64,000 nucleotides of DNA from Paraburkholderia sp. BCC1885 (GCF_900996235.1 NZ_CAAJGM010000252.1:62001-126000), one strand, 5' to 3'; shown: positions 8,725 to 20,213, counted from the first letter of the stretch. Notes: a model not told the origin generated them from the sequence alone. A program made the numbers and translations.

Positions 8725-9672
8725 TCAGGCCGTCGATTGATGCGGCGGGCGGCTCCCAAGCTGCTCCTGGCTGCGCGTGCGATGCACCCAGCTCGACAGC
8801 ACCGACGCCAGCACGATGCACGCGCCGCCCGCCCATTCGCGCGGACCGGGCGTTTCCCCGGCAAAGAGCCAGGCGGAAAGCGCCGTCACCACGATCTCGA
8901 ACAGCATGATGATGGAGGCCCGGTTGGCCGGAATACGCGCCACGCCGTATTGCACCAGCATGTTGTTCGACCCCAGCAGGAAACCGAGGCCCAGCACCAG
9001 CAGCGCCGCCATGCCGAGATGCGCGCCGGCAGGCGGATTGGGCATGGCTTCGAACAGCGAGGCGCAGGCGCCGAAGATCGCCGCACCGCCGAAAATCGTC
9101 GCCGTGCGCATTTCCGCTTTCATGCCGGGCAGGTCGCGGCTCGTCTTCAGGATCAGCACATTGCTCATGGCGAAGCCCATGCCGCCGACGAGACCGCCCC
9201 ACTCGGCCAGATTGGCGGGCACCGGCAAGCCGATCTGCGGCGACCAGAGCATCGCCATGGCGCCCGCCAGCGACAGCGCCGCGAGCGCGACGCCGCTCCA
9301 CGTCAGGCGCTCGTGCAGGATGAAATGGGCGAACAGCGCGGTCCATGCCGGGGTGAGATAGAACAGCAGCAGCACGCGCATGACCTGGCCGTGGATCGAG
9401 CCCCACACGAAGCCGAGGTTCGTGACGCCGGCCGCCAATGCCAGCGCGGGCAGCAACCAGTGCCAGCGCACCGTGCGGATGGCGCGGCGGCGCACCAGCA
9501 GCACGAACAGGCAGCCGGCGCCGCTCGTCAGGGCGCTCGCGGCGGTGCCGGTCACGCCAAGCGCCGCCAGCATGCGCAGCGGATACCAGATTACGCCCCA
9601 CACCGACGCGCCCAGCATGATGGCGAGCGTCGGCCAGCTGGTGCGCAGCCAGTTACCGGTTGAGCCGCTCAT
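8725..9672 (-). CDS. EamA/DMT-family inner membrane transporter
   Basis: The protein is 315 aa from the ATG at 9670-9672, with about ten hydrophobic segments arranged as two tandem EamA repeats of five helices. Examples are WPTLAIMLGASVWGVIWYPL at the start and ASIIMLFEIVVTALSAWLFAGE near the end, the latter being a typical EamA second-repeat motif. Members export amino acids or other metabolites; the substrate cannot be told from sequence. An upstream in-frame extension of 62 residues is rich in Arg and Gly and lacks membrane character, so I reject the longer start. It is divergent from dapC. Confidence 0.85.
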   Translation of the reverse strand: MSGSTGNWLRTSWPTLAIMLGASVWGVIWYPLRMLAALGVTGTAASALTSGAGCLFVLLVRRRAIRTVRWHWLLPALALAAGVTNLGFVWGSIHGQVMRVLLLFYLTPAWTALFAHFILHERLTWSGVALAALSLAGAMAMLWSPQIGLPVPANLAEWGGLVGGMGFAMSNVLILKTSRDLPGMKAEMRTATIFGGAAIFGACASLFEAMPNPPAGAHLGMAALLVLGLGFLLGSNNMLVQYGVARIPANRASIIMLFEIVVTALSAWLFAGETPGPREWAGGACIVLASVLSSWVHRTRSQEQLGSRPPHQSTA

Positions 9673-9991
9673 TGCGCGGCGCCCTGCTTCTGCTGTACTG
9701 CGCCGGACACGCGAACAGCGGTCGGGCGCCGTCTTGCCGGATTCGTGTTGCGTTTCATGTCGATCTCGAGCACCGCCTGCATTGCGTCTCCCAGTCCCAA
9801 TCTGTTTGTTCGGGGCCGTCCGGGGCCGGCCCGCGAGGCCCTGCGGCACGCCAGCCACGCTATAATCATCGGTCCGCCGCGGGTGCCGCTCAATCGTCGC
9901 CCTGTCGCCTTCCGGTCATCGTGCCACGGCGATTGCCGCCCCCGCGCGTGTCCGTCACTCTGCCCGTCTTCGATCAGGCTCGATCCGCCCA
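9673..9991. promoter_or_regulatory. Divergent promoter region (EamA transporter / dapC)
   Basis: This 319-base region separates two divergent genes. A perfect TATAAT at 9861-9866 on the plus strand is a good candidate -10 box for dapC, with a leader of about 120 bases. No clear -35 box lies 17 bases upstream. No ORF here has recognisable features. Confidence 0.4.
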
Positions 9992-11209
9992 GTGAACCCG
10001 CTACTCGACTCCCTCCAGACCTATCCCTTCGAAAAGCTGCGCGCGCTTTTCGCGGATGTCACGCCGCCCGCCGCCCTGCCGCACATCAGCTTCGGTATTG
10101 GCGAGCCGAAACATCCGACGCCAGCGCTGATCCGCGACGCCGTGATCGCCTCGCTCGGCGGCCTGGCGTCGTATCCGGCAACCTTGGGCTCGCCGGCCTT
10201 GCGCGAGTCGATTGCCAACTGGGTCACGAAGCGCTACCACCTGCCGCCGGTCGATCCGGCCACCGAAGTGCTGCCCGTCGCCGGGTCCCGCGAGGCGCTG
10301 TTCGCGCTGGCGCAGACCGTGATCGACCCGAAGCGCAATGCCGCAGGCGAGCCCGCGATCGTACTCTGCCCGAACCCGTTCTACCAGATCTACGAAGGCG
10401 CGGCGTTGCTGGCCGGCGCCGAGCCGTATTTTGCCAATAGCGATCCGGCCCGCAATTTCGCCTGCGACTACTCGTCGATCCCGGAAGCCATCTGGGCGCG
10501 CACGCAACTGCTGTACGTCTGCTCGCCGGGCAACCCGACGGGCGCCGTGCTCACGCTGGAAGACTGGCGCGAGCTGTTCGCGCTGTCCGACCGCTACGGC
10601 TTCGTGATCGCCTCAGACGAGTGCTACTCGGAAATCTACTTCGACGAAGCCACGCCGCCGCTCGGCGGTCTGGAAGCCGCCCACAAACTCGGCCGCAATT
10701 TCTCACGGCTGGTGATGCTCTCGAGCCTCTCGAAGCGCTCGAACGTGCCCGGCATGCGCTCGGGCTTCGTGGCGGGCGACCCGGCCATCCTCAAGCAGTT
10801 CCTGCTCTACCGGACTTACCACGGCGCGGCCTTGTCGACGGTATATCAGGCCGCCAGCATCGCCGCGTGGAACGACGAAACCCACGTGCGCGAGAACCGC
10901 GCGAAGTACGTGCAGAAGTTCGCCACCGTCACGCCGATGCTGGCCGAGGTGCTCGACGTGCGTCTGCCCGACGCCGCCTTTTACCTCTGGGCCGACGTCT
11001 CCGGCACGGGCCTCTCGGATACCGAGTTCGCCCGGCGCCTCTACGCCGACTATAATGTGACGGTTCTGCCGGGCTCGTATCTGGCGCGCACGGCGCACAA
11101 TACGAACCCCGGCCGCAATTTCGTGCGCCTCGCGCTCGTCGCCGACGTCGACGAATGCACTCAGGGCGCGCAGCGGATCGTCGACTTTTGCCGGGCGCTC
11201 AGGCGCTGA
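9992..11209 (+). CDS. dapC: Succinyldiaminopimelate transaminase DapC
   Basis: This is a 405-aa PLP-dependent class I/II aminotransferase. The sequence SSLSKRSNVPGMRSGF contains the PLP-binding lysine, and the upstream CSPGNPTGAVL and ASDECYSEIYFDE motifs hold the PLP-contacting Asn, Asp and Tyr. It converts N-succinyl-2-amino-6-oxopimelate to N-succinyl-LL-diaminopimelate. The next genes are dapD and dapE, which act just before and after it in the succinylase pathway, so DapC is the best call over a generic aminotransferase. The start is GTG, beginning MNPLLDSLQTYPFEKL. Confidence 0.95.
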   Translation: MNPLLDSLQTYPFEKLRALFADVTPPAALPHISFGIGEPKHPTPALIRDAVIASLGGLASYPATLGSPALRESIANWVTKRYHLPPVDPATEVLPVAGSREALFALAQTVIDPKRNAAGEPAIVLCPNPFYQIYEGAALLAGAEPYFANSDPARNFACDYSSIPEAIWARTQLLYVCSPGNPTGAVLTLEDWRELFALSDRYGFVIASDECYSEIYFDEATPPLGGLEAAHKLGRNFSRLVMLSSLSKRSNVPGMRSGFVAGDPAILKQFLLYRTYHGAALSTVYQAASIAAWNDETHVRENRAKYVQKFATVTPMLAEVLDVRLPDAAFYLWADVSGTGLSDTEFARRLYADYNVTVLPGSYLARTAHNTNPGRNFVRLALVADVDECTQGAQRIVDFCRALRR

Positions 11210-11275
11210 GCGCGTCTCGCGCCGCCCCGCTTCTTCAGGCTTCAACTCCATCTCACCTTTTCTCTACTCACGAAT

Positions 11276-12103
11276 ATGTCGCAACAACTTCAGCAGATCA
11301 TCGATAACGCCTGGGAAAACCGCGCCGAGCTGTCGCCGAAGGCCGCCCCCGCCGAGGTGCGCGAGGCCGTCGCGCACGCCATCGAACAGCTCGACAAGGG
11401 TGTGTTGCGCGTCGCCGAGAAGAAAGACGGCGACTGGGTCGTCAATCAATGGCTGAAGAAAGCGGTGCTGCTGTCGTTCCGTCTCGAAGACAACGCGCCC
11501 ATGCCGGCTGGCGGTTACTCCCAGTTCTACGACAAGGTGCCCTCGAAGTTCGCCAGCTACACCGCTGAAGATTTCGCGGCCGGCGGCTTCCGCGTGGTGC
11601 CGCCCGCCATCGCGCGGCGCGGCTCGTTCATCGCGAAGAACGTCGTGCTGATGCCGTCGTACACCAACATCGGCGCCTACGTCGACGAAGGCACGATGGT
11701 CGATACGTGGGCCACCGTCGGCTCGTGCGCGCAGATCGGCAAGAACGTCCACCTGTCGGGCGGCGTGGGCATCGGCGGCGTGCTGGAGCCGCTGCAGGCC
11801 AACCCGGTCATCATCGAAGACAACTGCTTTATCGGCGCGCGTTCGGAAGTCGTGGAAGGCGTGATCGTCGAAGAAAATTCGGTGATCTCGATGGGCGTGT
11901 ACCTCGGCCAGAGCACCAAAATTTACGACCGCGAAACCGGTACCGTCACGTATGGCCGCATCCCCGCCGGCTCGGTGGTGGTGGCGGGCAACCTGCCGTC
12001 CAAAGATGGCTCGCATAGCCTCTACTGCGCGGTGATCGTCAAGAAGGTCGACGCGAAAACGCGCGCCAAGGTCGGTCTCAACGAGCTGCTGCGAGGCGAT
12101 TGA
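11276..12103 (+). CDS. dapD: Tetrahydrodipicolinate N-succinyltransferase DapD
   Basis: The protein is 275 aa. After a helical N-terminal domain, a left-handed beta-helix with hexapeptide repeats runs from about residue 105 to 240 (for example NIGAYVDEGTMVDTWATVGS and GARSEVVEGVIVEE). It transfers succinyl from succinyl-CoA to tetrahydrodipicolinate, the committed step of the succinylase route to meso-DAP and lysine. It lies 66 bases downstream of dapC, and its stop codon shares one base with the ATG of the next gene (TGATG). Confidence 0.98.
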   Translation: MSQQLQQIIDNAWENRAELSPKAAPAEVREAVAHAIEQLDKGVLRVAEKKDGDWVVNQWLKKAVLLSFRLEDNAPMPAGGYSQFYDKVPSKFASYTAEDFAAGGFRVVPPAIARRGSFIAKNVVLMPSYTNIGAYVDEGTMVDTWATVGSCAQIGKNVHLSGGVGIGGVLEPLQANPVIIEDNCFIGARSEVVEGVIVEENSVISMGVYLGQSTKIYDRETGTVTYGRIPAGSVVVAGNLPSKDGSHSLYCAVIVKKVDAKTRAKVGLNELLRGD

Positions 12104-12468
12104 TGGCACGCGCCAACAAAACCGTGGTGTATGGCATCCCGAACTGCGACACCGTGAAGAAGGCCCGCGTGTGGCTGGAAGAACACGGCGTCGAGTTCGA
12201 GTTTCACGACTTCAAGAAAGCCGGCGTGACGGCGCCGCTGGTGCAGGACTGGCTCAAAGACGTCAAGCTCGACGCCTTGCTGAACCGCCGCGGCACCACC
12301 TGGCGCGCGCTGTCCGACGACATGAAGGCCGCCGCGGATACGGAGTCGGGTGCGATCGCCTTGATGATCCACAAGCCTTCGGTGATCAAGCGGCCTGTGG
12401 TGGTGGTCAACGGGCGAGTCAAGACGCTCGGTTTTTCTGCTGAAGACTACGAAGCGCTGTTCGCCTGA
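12103..12468 (+). CDS. ArsC/Spx-like thioredoxin-fold reductase (YffB type)
   Basis: The protein is 121 aa from the ATG at 12103, which overlaps the dapD stop by one base. The sequence YGIPNCDTVKKARVWLEE carries the single N-terminal cysteine of the ArsC/Spx family (CxxxKKA). The C-terminal IKRPVVVVNGRVKTLGF segment is typical of YffB. Family members use glutathione or glutaredoxin in thiol chemistry. A gene of this type next to dapE is conserved in many proteobacteria, but its role there is unknown. True arsenate reductase activity is unproven and the context gives no arsenic link. Confidence 0.85.
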   Translation: MARANKTVVYGIPNCDTVKKARVWLEEHGVEFEFHDFKKAGVTAPLVQDWLKDVKLDALLNRRGTTWRALSDDMKAAADTESGAIALMIHKPSVIKRPVVVVNGRVKTLGFSAEDYEALFA

Positions 12469-12505
12469 GCGTCCTGACTTACGACGCGCGCGCGTTAGAA
12501 GCTGT

Positions 12506-12543
12506 TGCCGGCTGCGGTGATTTACCTGCAGCCGGCATTTTTT
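12506..12543 (+). terminator. Rho-independent terminator after the ArsC-like gene
   Basis: A perfect 10-bp stem TGCCGGCTGC / GCAGCCGGCA (12506-12515 and 12528-12537) with a 12-base loop is followed directly by six T residues. It should end the dapC-dapD-arsC-like transcript, so the nearby dapE must be read through or have its own promoter. Confidence 0.9.
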
Positions 12544-12570
12544 CATTTCAAAGTGGCTTGTACTGAATCC

Positions 12571-13710
12571 ATGTCCGGCACCCTCGCTCTTACCGAACAA
12601 CTGATCGCGCGTGCGTCCGTGACGCCCGACGACCAGCATTGCCAGCGCATCCTGATCGAACGCCTCGCGCCGCTCGGCTTCGCATGCGAGACCATCGAAT
12701 CGCACGGCGTGACCAACCTGTGGGCCGTCAAGCGCGGCGTCGACGGCACGCGCGGCAAGCTGCTGGTGTTCGCCGGCCACACCGACGTGGTGCCGACCGG
12801 TCCGCTCGAGCAATGGAGCTCGCCGCCCTTCGAGCCCACTCACCGCGACGGCCTGCTGTACGGACGCGGCGCGGCCGACATGAAGACCTCGATTGCCGGC
12901 TTCGTGGTGGCGAGCGAAGAATTCGTGGCGGCGCATCCCGCGCATCACGGCTCGATTGCCTTCCTGATCACGAGCGACGAAGAAGGCCCTGCCACCGACG
13001 GCACCGTCAAGGTGGTCGAAGCGCTGAAGGAGCGCGGCGAACGGCTCGACTACTGCATCGTCGGCGAGCCGACTTCGAGCGCGCAGTTCGGCGACATGGT
13101 GAAGAACGGCCGGCGCGGCTCGATGTCCGGCAAGCTCACCGTCAAGGGCGTGCAAGGGCATATCGCCTACCCGCATCTGGCGAAAAACCCGGTGCACCTG
13201 CTCGCGCCCGCGCTGGCGGAACTGGTGGCCGAACGCTGGGACGACGGCAACGAATACTTCCCGCCCACCACCTGGCAGGTGTCGAACATTCACAGCGGCA
13301 CTGGCGCCAGCAACGTGATTCCGGGCCATGCCGACGTGCAGTTCAACTTCCGCTTTTCGACCGCGAGCACGGTTGAAGGCCTGCAAAGCCGCGTGCACGC
13401 GATTCTCGACAAACACGGCCTCGAATACGACCTGCAATGGTCAGTGAGCGGCCTGCCGTTCCTCACGCCGCGCGGCGATCTGTCGAACGCGCTCGCCCAG
13501 GCCATCAAGGACGAAACCGGTGTGACGACCGAACTGTCGACCACCGGCGGCACCTCGGATGGCCGCTTCATTGCGCGCATCTGCGAACAGGTGGTCGAAT
13601 TCGGCCCGCTGAACGCCACCATTCACAAGATCGACGAACATATCGACGTCGCCCATATCGAGCCGCTCAAGAACGTGTACCGACGCGTGCTCGAACAACT
13701 GGTCGCCTAA
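12571..13710 (+). CDS. dapE: Succinyl-diaminopimelate desuccinylase DapE
   Basis: This is a 379-aa M20-family metallopeptidase. The metal ligands and catalytic residues are in FAGHTDVVPTG, GRGAADMKT and TSDEEGPA, followed by a dimerisation domain (GRRGSMSGKLTVKGVQGH) and the C-terminal HKIDEHI with the last metal-binding His. It hydrolyses N-succinyl-LL-DAP to LL-DAP and succinate using zinc. I chose the ATG at 12571 (MSGTLALTEQL); the 22-residue upstream extension overlaps the terminator and lacks homologous character. Confidence 0.97.
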   Translation: MSGTLALTEQLIARASVTPDDQHCQRILIERLAPLGFACETIESHGVTNLWAVKRGVDGTRGKLLVFAGHTDVVPTGPLEQWSSPPFEPTHRDGLLYGRGAADMKTSIAGFVVASEEFVAAHPAHHGSIAFLITSDEEGPATDGTVKVVEALKERGERLDYCIVGEPTSSAQFGDMVKNGRRGSMSGKLTVKGVQGHIAYPHLAKNPVHLLAPALAELVAERWDDGNEYFPPTTWQVSNIHSGTGASNVIPGHADVQFNFRFSTASTVEGLQSRVHAILDKHGLEYDLQWSVSGLPFLTPRGDLSNALAQAIKDETGVTTELSTTGGTSDGRFIARICEQVVEFGPLNATIHKIDEHIDVAHIEPLKNVYRRVLEQLVA

Positions 13711-13761
13711 AACGCGTCGCCTGATCCACGCCCGCGAAGCCCGCCAAGGACACTTTTCCCG

Positions 13762-14646
13762 ATGACACTTCCGTTTTCCACCGTGCGCGACCTGCTGCGT
13801 TTCGCAGTGACGCGCTTTAATCAGGCCGAGCTGTCGTTCGGCCACGTCTCGGCCAACGCTTACGACGAAGCCGCCTACCTGGTGCTGCATACGCTGCATC
13901 TGCCGCTCGATCTGCTCGAACCGTTTCTCGACGCCAAACTGACCGCCGCGGAAATCGACGCAGTGCTGGGCGTGATCGAACGCCGCGCCAGCGAACGCGT
14001 GCCGGCGGCCTACATCACGCAGGAAGCGTGGATGCACGGCTTCCGCTTTCACGTGGACGAGCGCGTGATCGTGCCGCGCTCGTTCATCGGCGAACTGCTG
14101 CAGGACGGTCTGCAGCCGTATGTCGAAGATCCCGAGCAGGTCAGCGCGGTGCTCGAGCTGTGCACCGGTTCCGGCTGCCTCGCGGTGCTTGCGGCGCACG
14201 CATTCCCGAATGCGGATATCGATGCCGTCGACCTGTCGAAGCCGGCGCTCGAAGTGGCGACCCGCAATGTCGACGAGTACAGCCTCGACGAACGCATCGC
14301 GCTGTTCGAGGGCGACCTGTTCGAGCCGCTGCCCGAGCGCCGCTACGACGTGATTATCACCAACCCGCCCTACGTCAATGCCGAGTCCATGGCGGCCCTG
14401 CCGCCCGAGTACCGGCATGAACCGGAGATGGCGCTGGCGGGTGGCGCGGACGGCATGGACATCGTGCGCCGCATCATTTCGCAGGCGCGCAACTGGCTCA
14501 CCGACGACGGCGTGCTGGTGGTCGAGATCGGCAATGAGCGCGCCAATGTGGAAGCGGCGTTTGGCGGCCTCGACCTCGTGTGGCTGTCGACCAGCGCGGG
14601 CGATGACAACGTGTTTCTGATTCAGGCGGCCGATTTGCCGACCTGA
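13762..14646 (+). CDS. prmB: Ribosomal protein L3 N5-glutamine methyltransferase PrmB
   Basis: The protein is 294 aa. The SAM-binding motif I LELCTGSGCL is at residues 131-140, and the catalytic NPPY motif, which contacts the target glutamine amide, at 201-204. The N-terminal helical domain resembles that of PrmB rather than the release-factor methyltransferase PrmC. It methylates a glutamine in 50S protein L3 and aids ribosome assembly. It follows dapE by 51 bases, a conserved neighbour pair in Burkholderia-type genomes. Confidence 0.95.
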   Translation: MTLPFSTVRDLLRFAVTRFNQAELSFGHVSANAYDEAAYLVLHTLHLPLDLLEPFLDAKLTAAEIDAVLGVIERRASERVPAAYITQEAWMHGFRFHVDERVIVPRSFIGELLQDGLQPYVEDPEQVSAVLELCTGSGCLAVLAAHAFPNADIDAVDLSKPALEVATRNVDEYSLDERIALFEGDLFEPLPERRYDVIITNPPYVNAESMAALPPEYRHEPEMALAGGADGMDIVRRIISQARNWLTDDGVLVVEIGNERANVEAAFGGLDLVWLSTSAGDDNVFLIQAADLPT

Positions 14647-14717
14647 GGCGCCCGGCGCCTCGCCTGCTGGCGGCACGTTTTCCGCGTTGCCGCCGCAACG
14701 AATTGCAAAGAATCCGC

Positions 14718-14746
14718 CGAACCCGACCGCAACGTGGACGGGTTCG
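14718..14746. repeat. Inverted repeat between prmB and the cardiolipin synthase gene
   Basis: Perfect 8-bp arms CGAACCCG and CGGGTTCG are separated by 13 bases. There is no following T-run, so it is either a Rho-assisted end of the dap/prmB transcript or an operator or leader structure for the next gene. Confidence 0.4.
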
Positions 14747-14860
14747 GTAAGATGAGCGCGACCGACTTCCCTGCTGTCATGCCGGATGCCGGACGCCGGG
14801 CTTCAGACCGCTGGATGCCGCACCGCCGGACAACAAAGCAAAAAAATCCTTCGCGCGCCT

Positions 14861-16300
14861 ATGCAATTCGACTTGCTTCATATCGCCCCGCTCGTCGCCC
14901 TCGCCCATCTGCTCGGCGTGATCGCGGCGTGCCACGCCATCCTGAACACGCGCACCTCGCAAGGTGCGGTGGCATGGGCGGTATCGCTGGTGGCCATGCC
15001 TTATCTGACGCTGGTGCCGTATCTGTTCCTCGGCCGCAGCAAGTTTCAGGGCTATGCCGACGCGCGCCGTCTCGAGAACGAATCGCTGCGCACCCAGGCT
15101 CATCCCCACGCCTGGGACGAACACGCCTCCTCGGCCGGCCACCCCACCGAGGAACTCGGCCACCAGCTCGTGCGTTCCCTGACACATCTGGGCGGCATGC
15201 CGTTCCTGCCGGGCAATACCGTGCGTACCCTGGTGAACGGCGAAGCCACCTTTGCGGCGATCCTCGAAGCAATCGACGAGGCGCGCAGCTACGTGATCGT
15301 GCAGTTCTTCATCGTGCGCGACGACGCGCTCGGCGAGATGCTCAAAGACGCGCTGATCGCCAAAGCGAAGCAAAGCGTGCGTGTCTATTTCCTCTACGAC
15401 AGCATCGGCAGCTTCGATCTGCCGCATCGCTACATTACGGCGCTGCGGGCGGCGGGCGTCGAGGTGCATCCGTTCGCCACCCATCGGCGCTTCGTCAACC
15501 GCTTCCAGCTCAACTTCCGCAATCACCGCAAGATCGTTTCGGTGGACGGCGAGCGCGCGTTCGTGGGCGGCCATAACGTCGGCGTGGAATATCTCGGCGC
15601 CAAGCCGCCGCTCTCGCCGTGGCGCGACACGCATATCGAAGTACGTGGGCCAGTGGTCGCCAGCATCCAGTTCGTGTTCACCGAGGACTGGTACTGGGCC
15701 ACCCAGACCTTGCCGCCGTTCGACATGCCGGAGTACCAGCCGGACGGCGAAGGCATGCATTGCCTCGTCATGCCGACCGGCCCCGCCGACAAACAGGAGA
15801 CCTGCTCGCTGTTCTTCGTCGAGGCGATCAATGCGGCGCGCGAGCGCATCTGGATCACCACGCCCTATCTCGTACCCGACGAGGCGGTGTTTGCGGCGCT
15901 GCGCCTCGCGGTGCTGCGCGGCGTGGACGTGCGCATCCTGATCCCGAGCCGGCGCGACCATTACGTGGTGTTCGAAGCCTCGAAGCTGTACGCCTACGAT
16001 TCCGTGCGCGCGGGCATCCGCATCTTCCGCTACCGGCCCGGCTTCCTGCACCAGAAGGTCGTGCTGATCGATAACGTGGCCGCCGCCGTGGGCAGCGCGA
16101 ATCTCGACAACCGTTCGTTTCGCCTCAACTTCGAGATCATGGTGCTGACCGTGGACCGTGGCTTTGCCGCCGAAGTCGAAGCGATGCTGCTGCGCGACTT
16201 CGCCGAATCCTACGAGATCGATCGCAGCGAATACCGGCTCGCGCCGGCGCTGCGGCGCGTGACCATGCACGTCGCGCGACTGTTTTCGCCGATTCTTTAG
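14861..16300 (+). CDS. cls: Cardiolipin synthase (phospholipase D superfamily)
   Basis: The protein is 479 aa from the ATG at 14861. Two N-terminal hydrophobic segments (about residues 7-27 and 36-56) match the anchor of ClsA-type enzymes. Two HKD motifs are intact: H222-x-K224-x4-D229 and H397-x-K399-x4-D404. The enzyme condenses two phosphatidylglycerol molecules to cardiolipin at the inner membrane. The upstream 25-residue in-frame extension is rejected because it lacks homologous character and the membrane anchor starts right after this ATG. The gene appears to stand alone after prmB. Confidence 0.92.
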   Translation: MQFDLLHIAPLVALAHLLGVIAACHAILNTRTSQGAVAWAVSLVAMPYLTLVPYLFLGRSKFQGYADARRLENESLRTQAHPHAWDEHASSAGHPTEELGHQLVRSLTHLGGMPFLPGNTVRTLVNGEATFAAILEAIDEARSYVIVQFFIVRDDALGEMLKDALIAKAKQSVRVYFLYDSIGSFDLPHRYITALRAAGVEVHPFATHRRFVNRFQLNFRNHRKIVSVDGERAFVGGHNVGVEYLGAKPPLSPWRDTHIEVRGPVVASIQFVFTEDWYWATQTLPPFDMPEYQPDGEGMHCLVMPTGPADKQETCSLFFVEAINAARERIWITTPYLVPDEAVFAALRLAVLRGVDVRILIPSRRDHYVVFEASKLYAYDSVRAGIRIFRYRPGFLHQKVVLIDNVAAAVGSANLDNRSFRLNFEIMVLTVDRGFAAEVEAMLLRDFAESYEIDRSEYRLAPALRRVTMHVARLFSPIL

Positions 16301-16361
16301 AGGACGGCGCGTGTGTCGCCCGCCCCGACCAGGCGTCAGTTCACCGCAACGGATACGCCGC

Positions 16362-16841
16362 TTACAGCAGCTTCTCGATGTCGGCGGTAATCGCGTCGGG
16401 CTTCGTCACCGGTGCATAACGCTTGACCACCGTGCCGTCACGTCCCACCAGGAACTTGGTGAAATTCCACTTGATGCCCTCCAGTCCCAGCAGCCCCGGC
16501 GCCTCGCTGGTCAGATAGCGGTATAGCGGATGAGCATTGGCGCCATTCACATCGATCTTCTCGAACATCGGAAAGCTCACGCCGAAGTTCTTCTCGCAGA
16601 AGCTGCCGATCTGCGTCGCGTCGCCCGGTTCCTGCTTGCCGAACTGGTTGCACGGAAAACCGAGCACCACGAAGTCACGCCCCGCATAGGCTTCGTACAC
16701 CTTCTGCAAGCCGGCGTACTGCGGGGTGAAACCGCATTCGCTCGCCGTATTGACGATCAGCAGCACCTTGCCCCGATACTGTTCCAGACTGACTTCCTCG
16801 CCGCCGAGCGTGCGCGCCGAAAACGAATAGATCGATGTCAT
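16362..16841 (-). CDS. Glutathione peroxidase-like thiol peroxidase
   Basis: The protein is 159 aa with the family tetrad: catalytic Cys36 in NTASECGFTPQ (cysteine, not selenocysteine), Gln in GFPCNQFGKQEPG, and Trp-Asn in IKWNFTKFLV. It reduces hydrogen peroxide and organic hydroperoxides, most likely with thioredoxin or glutathione, in the cytoplasm. It lies divergent from the ABC-F gene and close to the end of the cardiolipin synthase gene, with which it is convergent. The name gpx or btuE would both fit. Confidence 0.95.
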   Translation of the reverse strand: MTSIYSFSARTLGGEEVSLEQYRGKVLLIVNTASECGFTPQYAGLQKVYEAYAGRDFVVLGFPCNQFGKQEPGDATQIGSFCEKNFGVSFPMFEKIDVNGANAHPLYRYLTSEAPGLLGLEGIKWNFTKFLVGRDGTVVKRYAPVTKPDAITADIEKLL

Positions 16842-17044
16842 ATGTTCCCCAGTTCATGCAACTTGTTTGCTGAAAGCCGCCAGTCTATGCGAAAAGCCCT
16901 GCCGATACAGTCGGTCAAACGACCGATGCATGTGCGGTGCATGATGCCGCAATGCGGGCCGTGCGCACAGTCGGCCGAATGGCCAATGCCCGAGTTGCAC
17001 CGGGCAGTCTAAAATAGCGTTTTCTCCAAGCCGGCCTCCTCTTT

Positions 17045-19006
<1,962 letters not shown>

Positions 19007-19058
19007 CCGTGTGGGCATCTATGCCCAGCGCGTTTTCAAAACGAGAGAGAGGTTGCCC

Positions 19059-20144
19059 TTGACGTCTCCCGCTGCATTGCAAGGCCTGCGCGTACTCGAC
19101 CTGACGCGCCTGTTGCCCGGTCCCGTCGCCGCCCTGCGCCTCGCGGAAATGGGCGCGGACGTGCTGAAGATCGAAGCGCCGGGCGCAGGCGACCCCACCC
19201 GCACGATGCTGCAGGCGTCGAGCGACCGCGTCGCCGGGCGCCCCGGCGCCTTCTACCGGATGGTGAATCGCGGCAAGCGCGAGACGCGGCTCGATCTCAA
19301 ATCCGAAGCGGGCCGCACCGTGCTGCGGGCGCTGGCGCGTGAAGCGGACGTGCTGATCGAGAGCTTCCGGCCCGGCGTGATGGAGCGGCTCGGCATCGGC
19401 TACGAAACCCTGAGCGCGCTTAATCCGAAACTCGTCTATTGCGCGATCAGCGGCTACGGTTCGACCGGCCCGTTCGCCGGTCACGCCGGCCACGACCTGA
19501 ACTACATCGCCTACGCGGGCGTCCTCGAACAACTGGCGAGCCGCGACGGCGCGCCGGTCTTGCCGAACTTCCAGATCGCCGACCTGCTGGGCGGGGCCGC
19601 CAGCGCCGTCGCGCAGATACTCGCCGCCTTGTGGCATGTGGCGCGCGGCGGGAATGGCCGGTTCGTCGACGTCTCGATAACGCACGCCAGCCATGCGAAC
19701 AACTTCCTGGCCCAGGTATCCCTCGCCAACGACGGCGCCGCGCCGCCCGTCGGCGGTGGCCTGCTGAACGGCGGCGTGCCCTGCTACAACCTGTATCGGA
19801 CCCAGGACGGGCGCTGGCTCGCGGTCGCCGCGCTGGAGCTCAAGTTCTGGGAAACGCTATGCCACGCGCTCGATCGCCCGGAATGGGCGTTTCGCCACTG
19901 GAGCGTCGGCCAGGCCATCGGCGGCCCGGATGCCGTCACGCTGACACAGGATCTGGCCGACCTGATCGCGAGCCGGCCGCTGGAAGATTGGGTGCGTCTG
20001 CTGGAGCCGCTCGATTGCTGTGTCTCACCGGTGCTGACGGCGGCGGAGGCGGCACAGCATCCGCTGTTCAATCCGGAAGCGAACCTCGAACCGGATGAAA
20101 ACGCAAACGAAGAACCGGACGCGGCTGACGGTTTGCCGCGGTAG
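19059..20144 (+). CDS. Class III (CaiB/BaiF) CoA-transferase or alpha-methylacyl-CoA racemase
   Basis: The protein is 361 aa from the TTG at 19059, which has AGAGAGG 6 bases upstream. The N-terminus LQGLRVLDLTRLLPGP is the classic family III start. GHDLNYIAYAG (residues 144-154) contains the aspartate used for catalysis by both CoA-transferases and AMACR-type racemases. The length and the GHD-N-Y motif lean toward AMACR-like enzymes, but the acyl substrate is unknown. Longer in-frame starts overlap the upstream ABC-F gene and read as its shadow. An end-of-gene Glu/Asn/Pro-rich tail is not conserved in the family. Confidence 0.85.
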   Translation: MTSPAALQGLRVLDLTRLLPGPVAALRLAEMGADVLKIEAPGAGDPTRTMLQASSDRVAGRPGAFYRMVNRGKRETRLDLKSEAGRTVLRALAREADVLIESFRPGVMERLGIGYETLSALNPKLVYCAISGYGSTGPFAGHAGHDLNYIAYAGVLEQLASRDGAPVLPNFQIADLLGGAASAVAQILAALWHVARGGNGRFVDVSITHASHANNFLAQVSLANDGAAPPVGGGLLNGGVPCYNLYRTQDGRWLAVAALELKFWETLCHALDRPEWAFRHWSVGQAIGGPDAVTLTQDLADLIASRPLEDWVRLLEPLDCCVSPVLTAAEAAQHPLFNPEANLEPDENANEEPDAADGLPR

Positions 20145-20213
20145 AAGCCATTTGCAGGCGCCGTCGCCAAGAGCCGCACCTATGGCGCGCGGTGCCCCCG
20201 AAAACGCCCCCCT

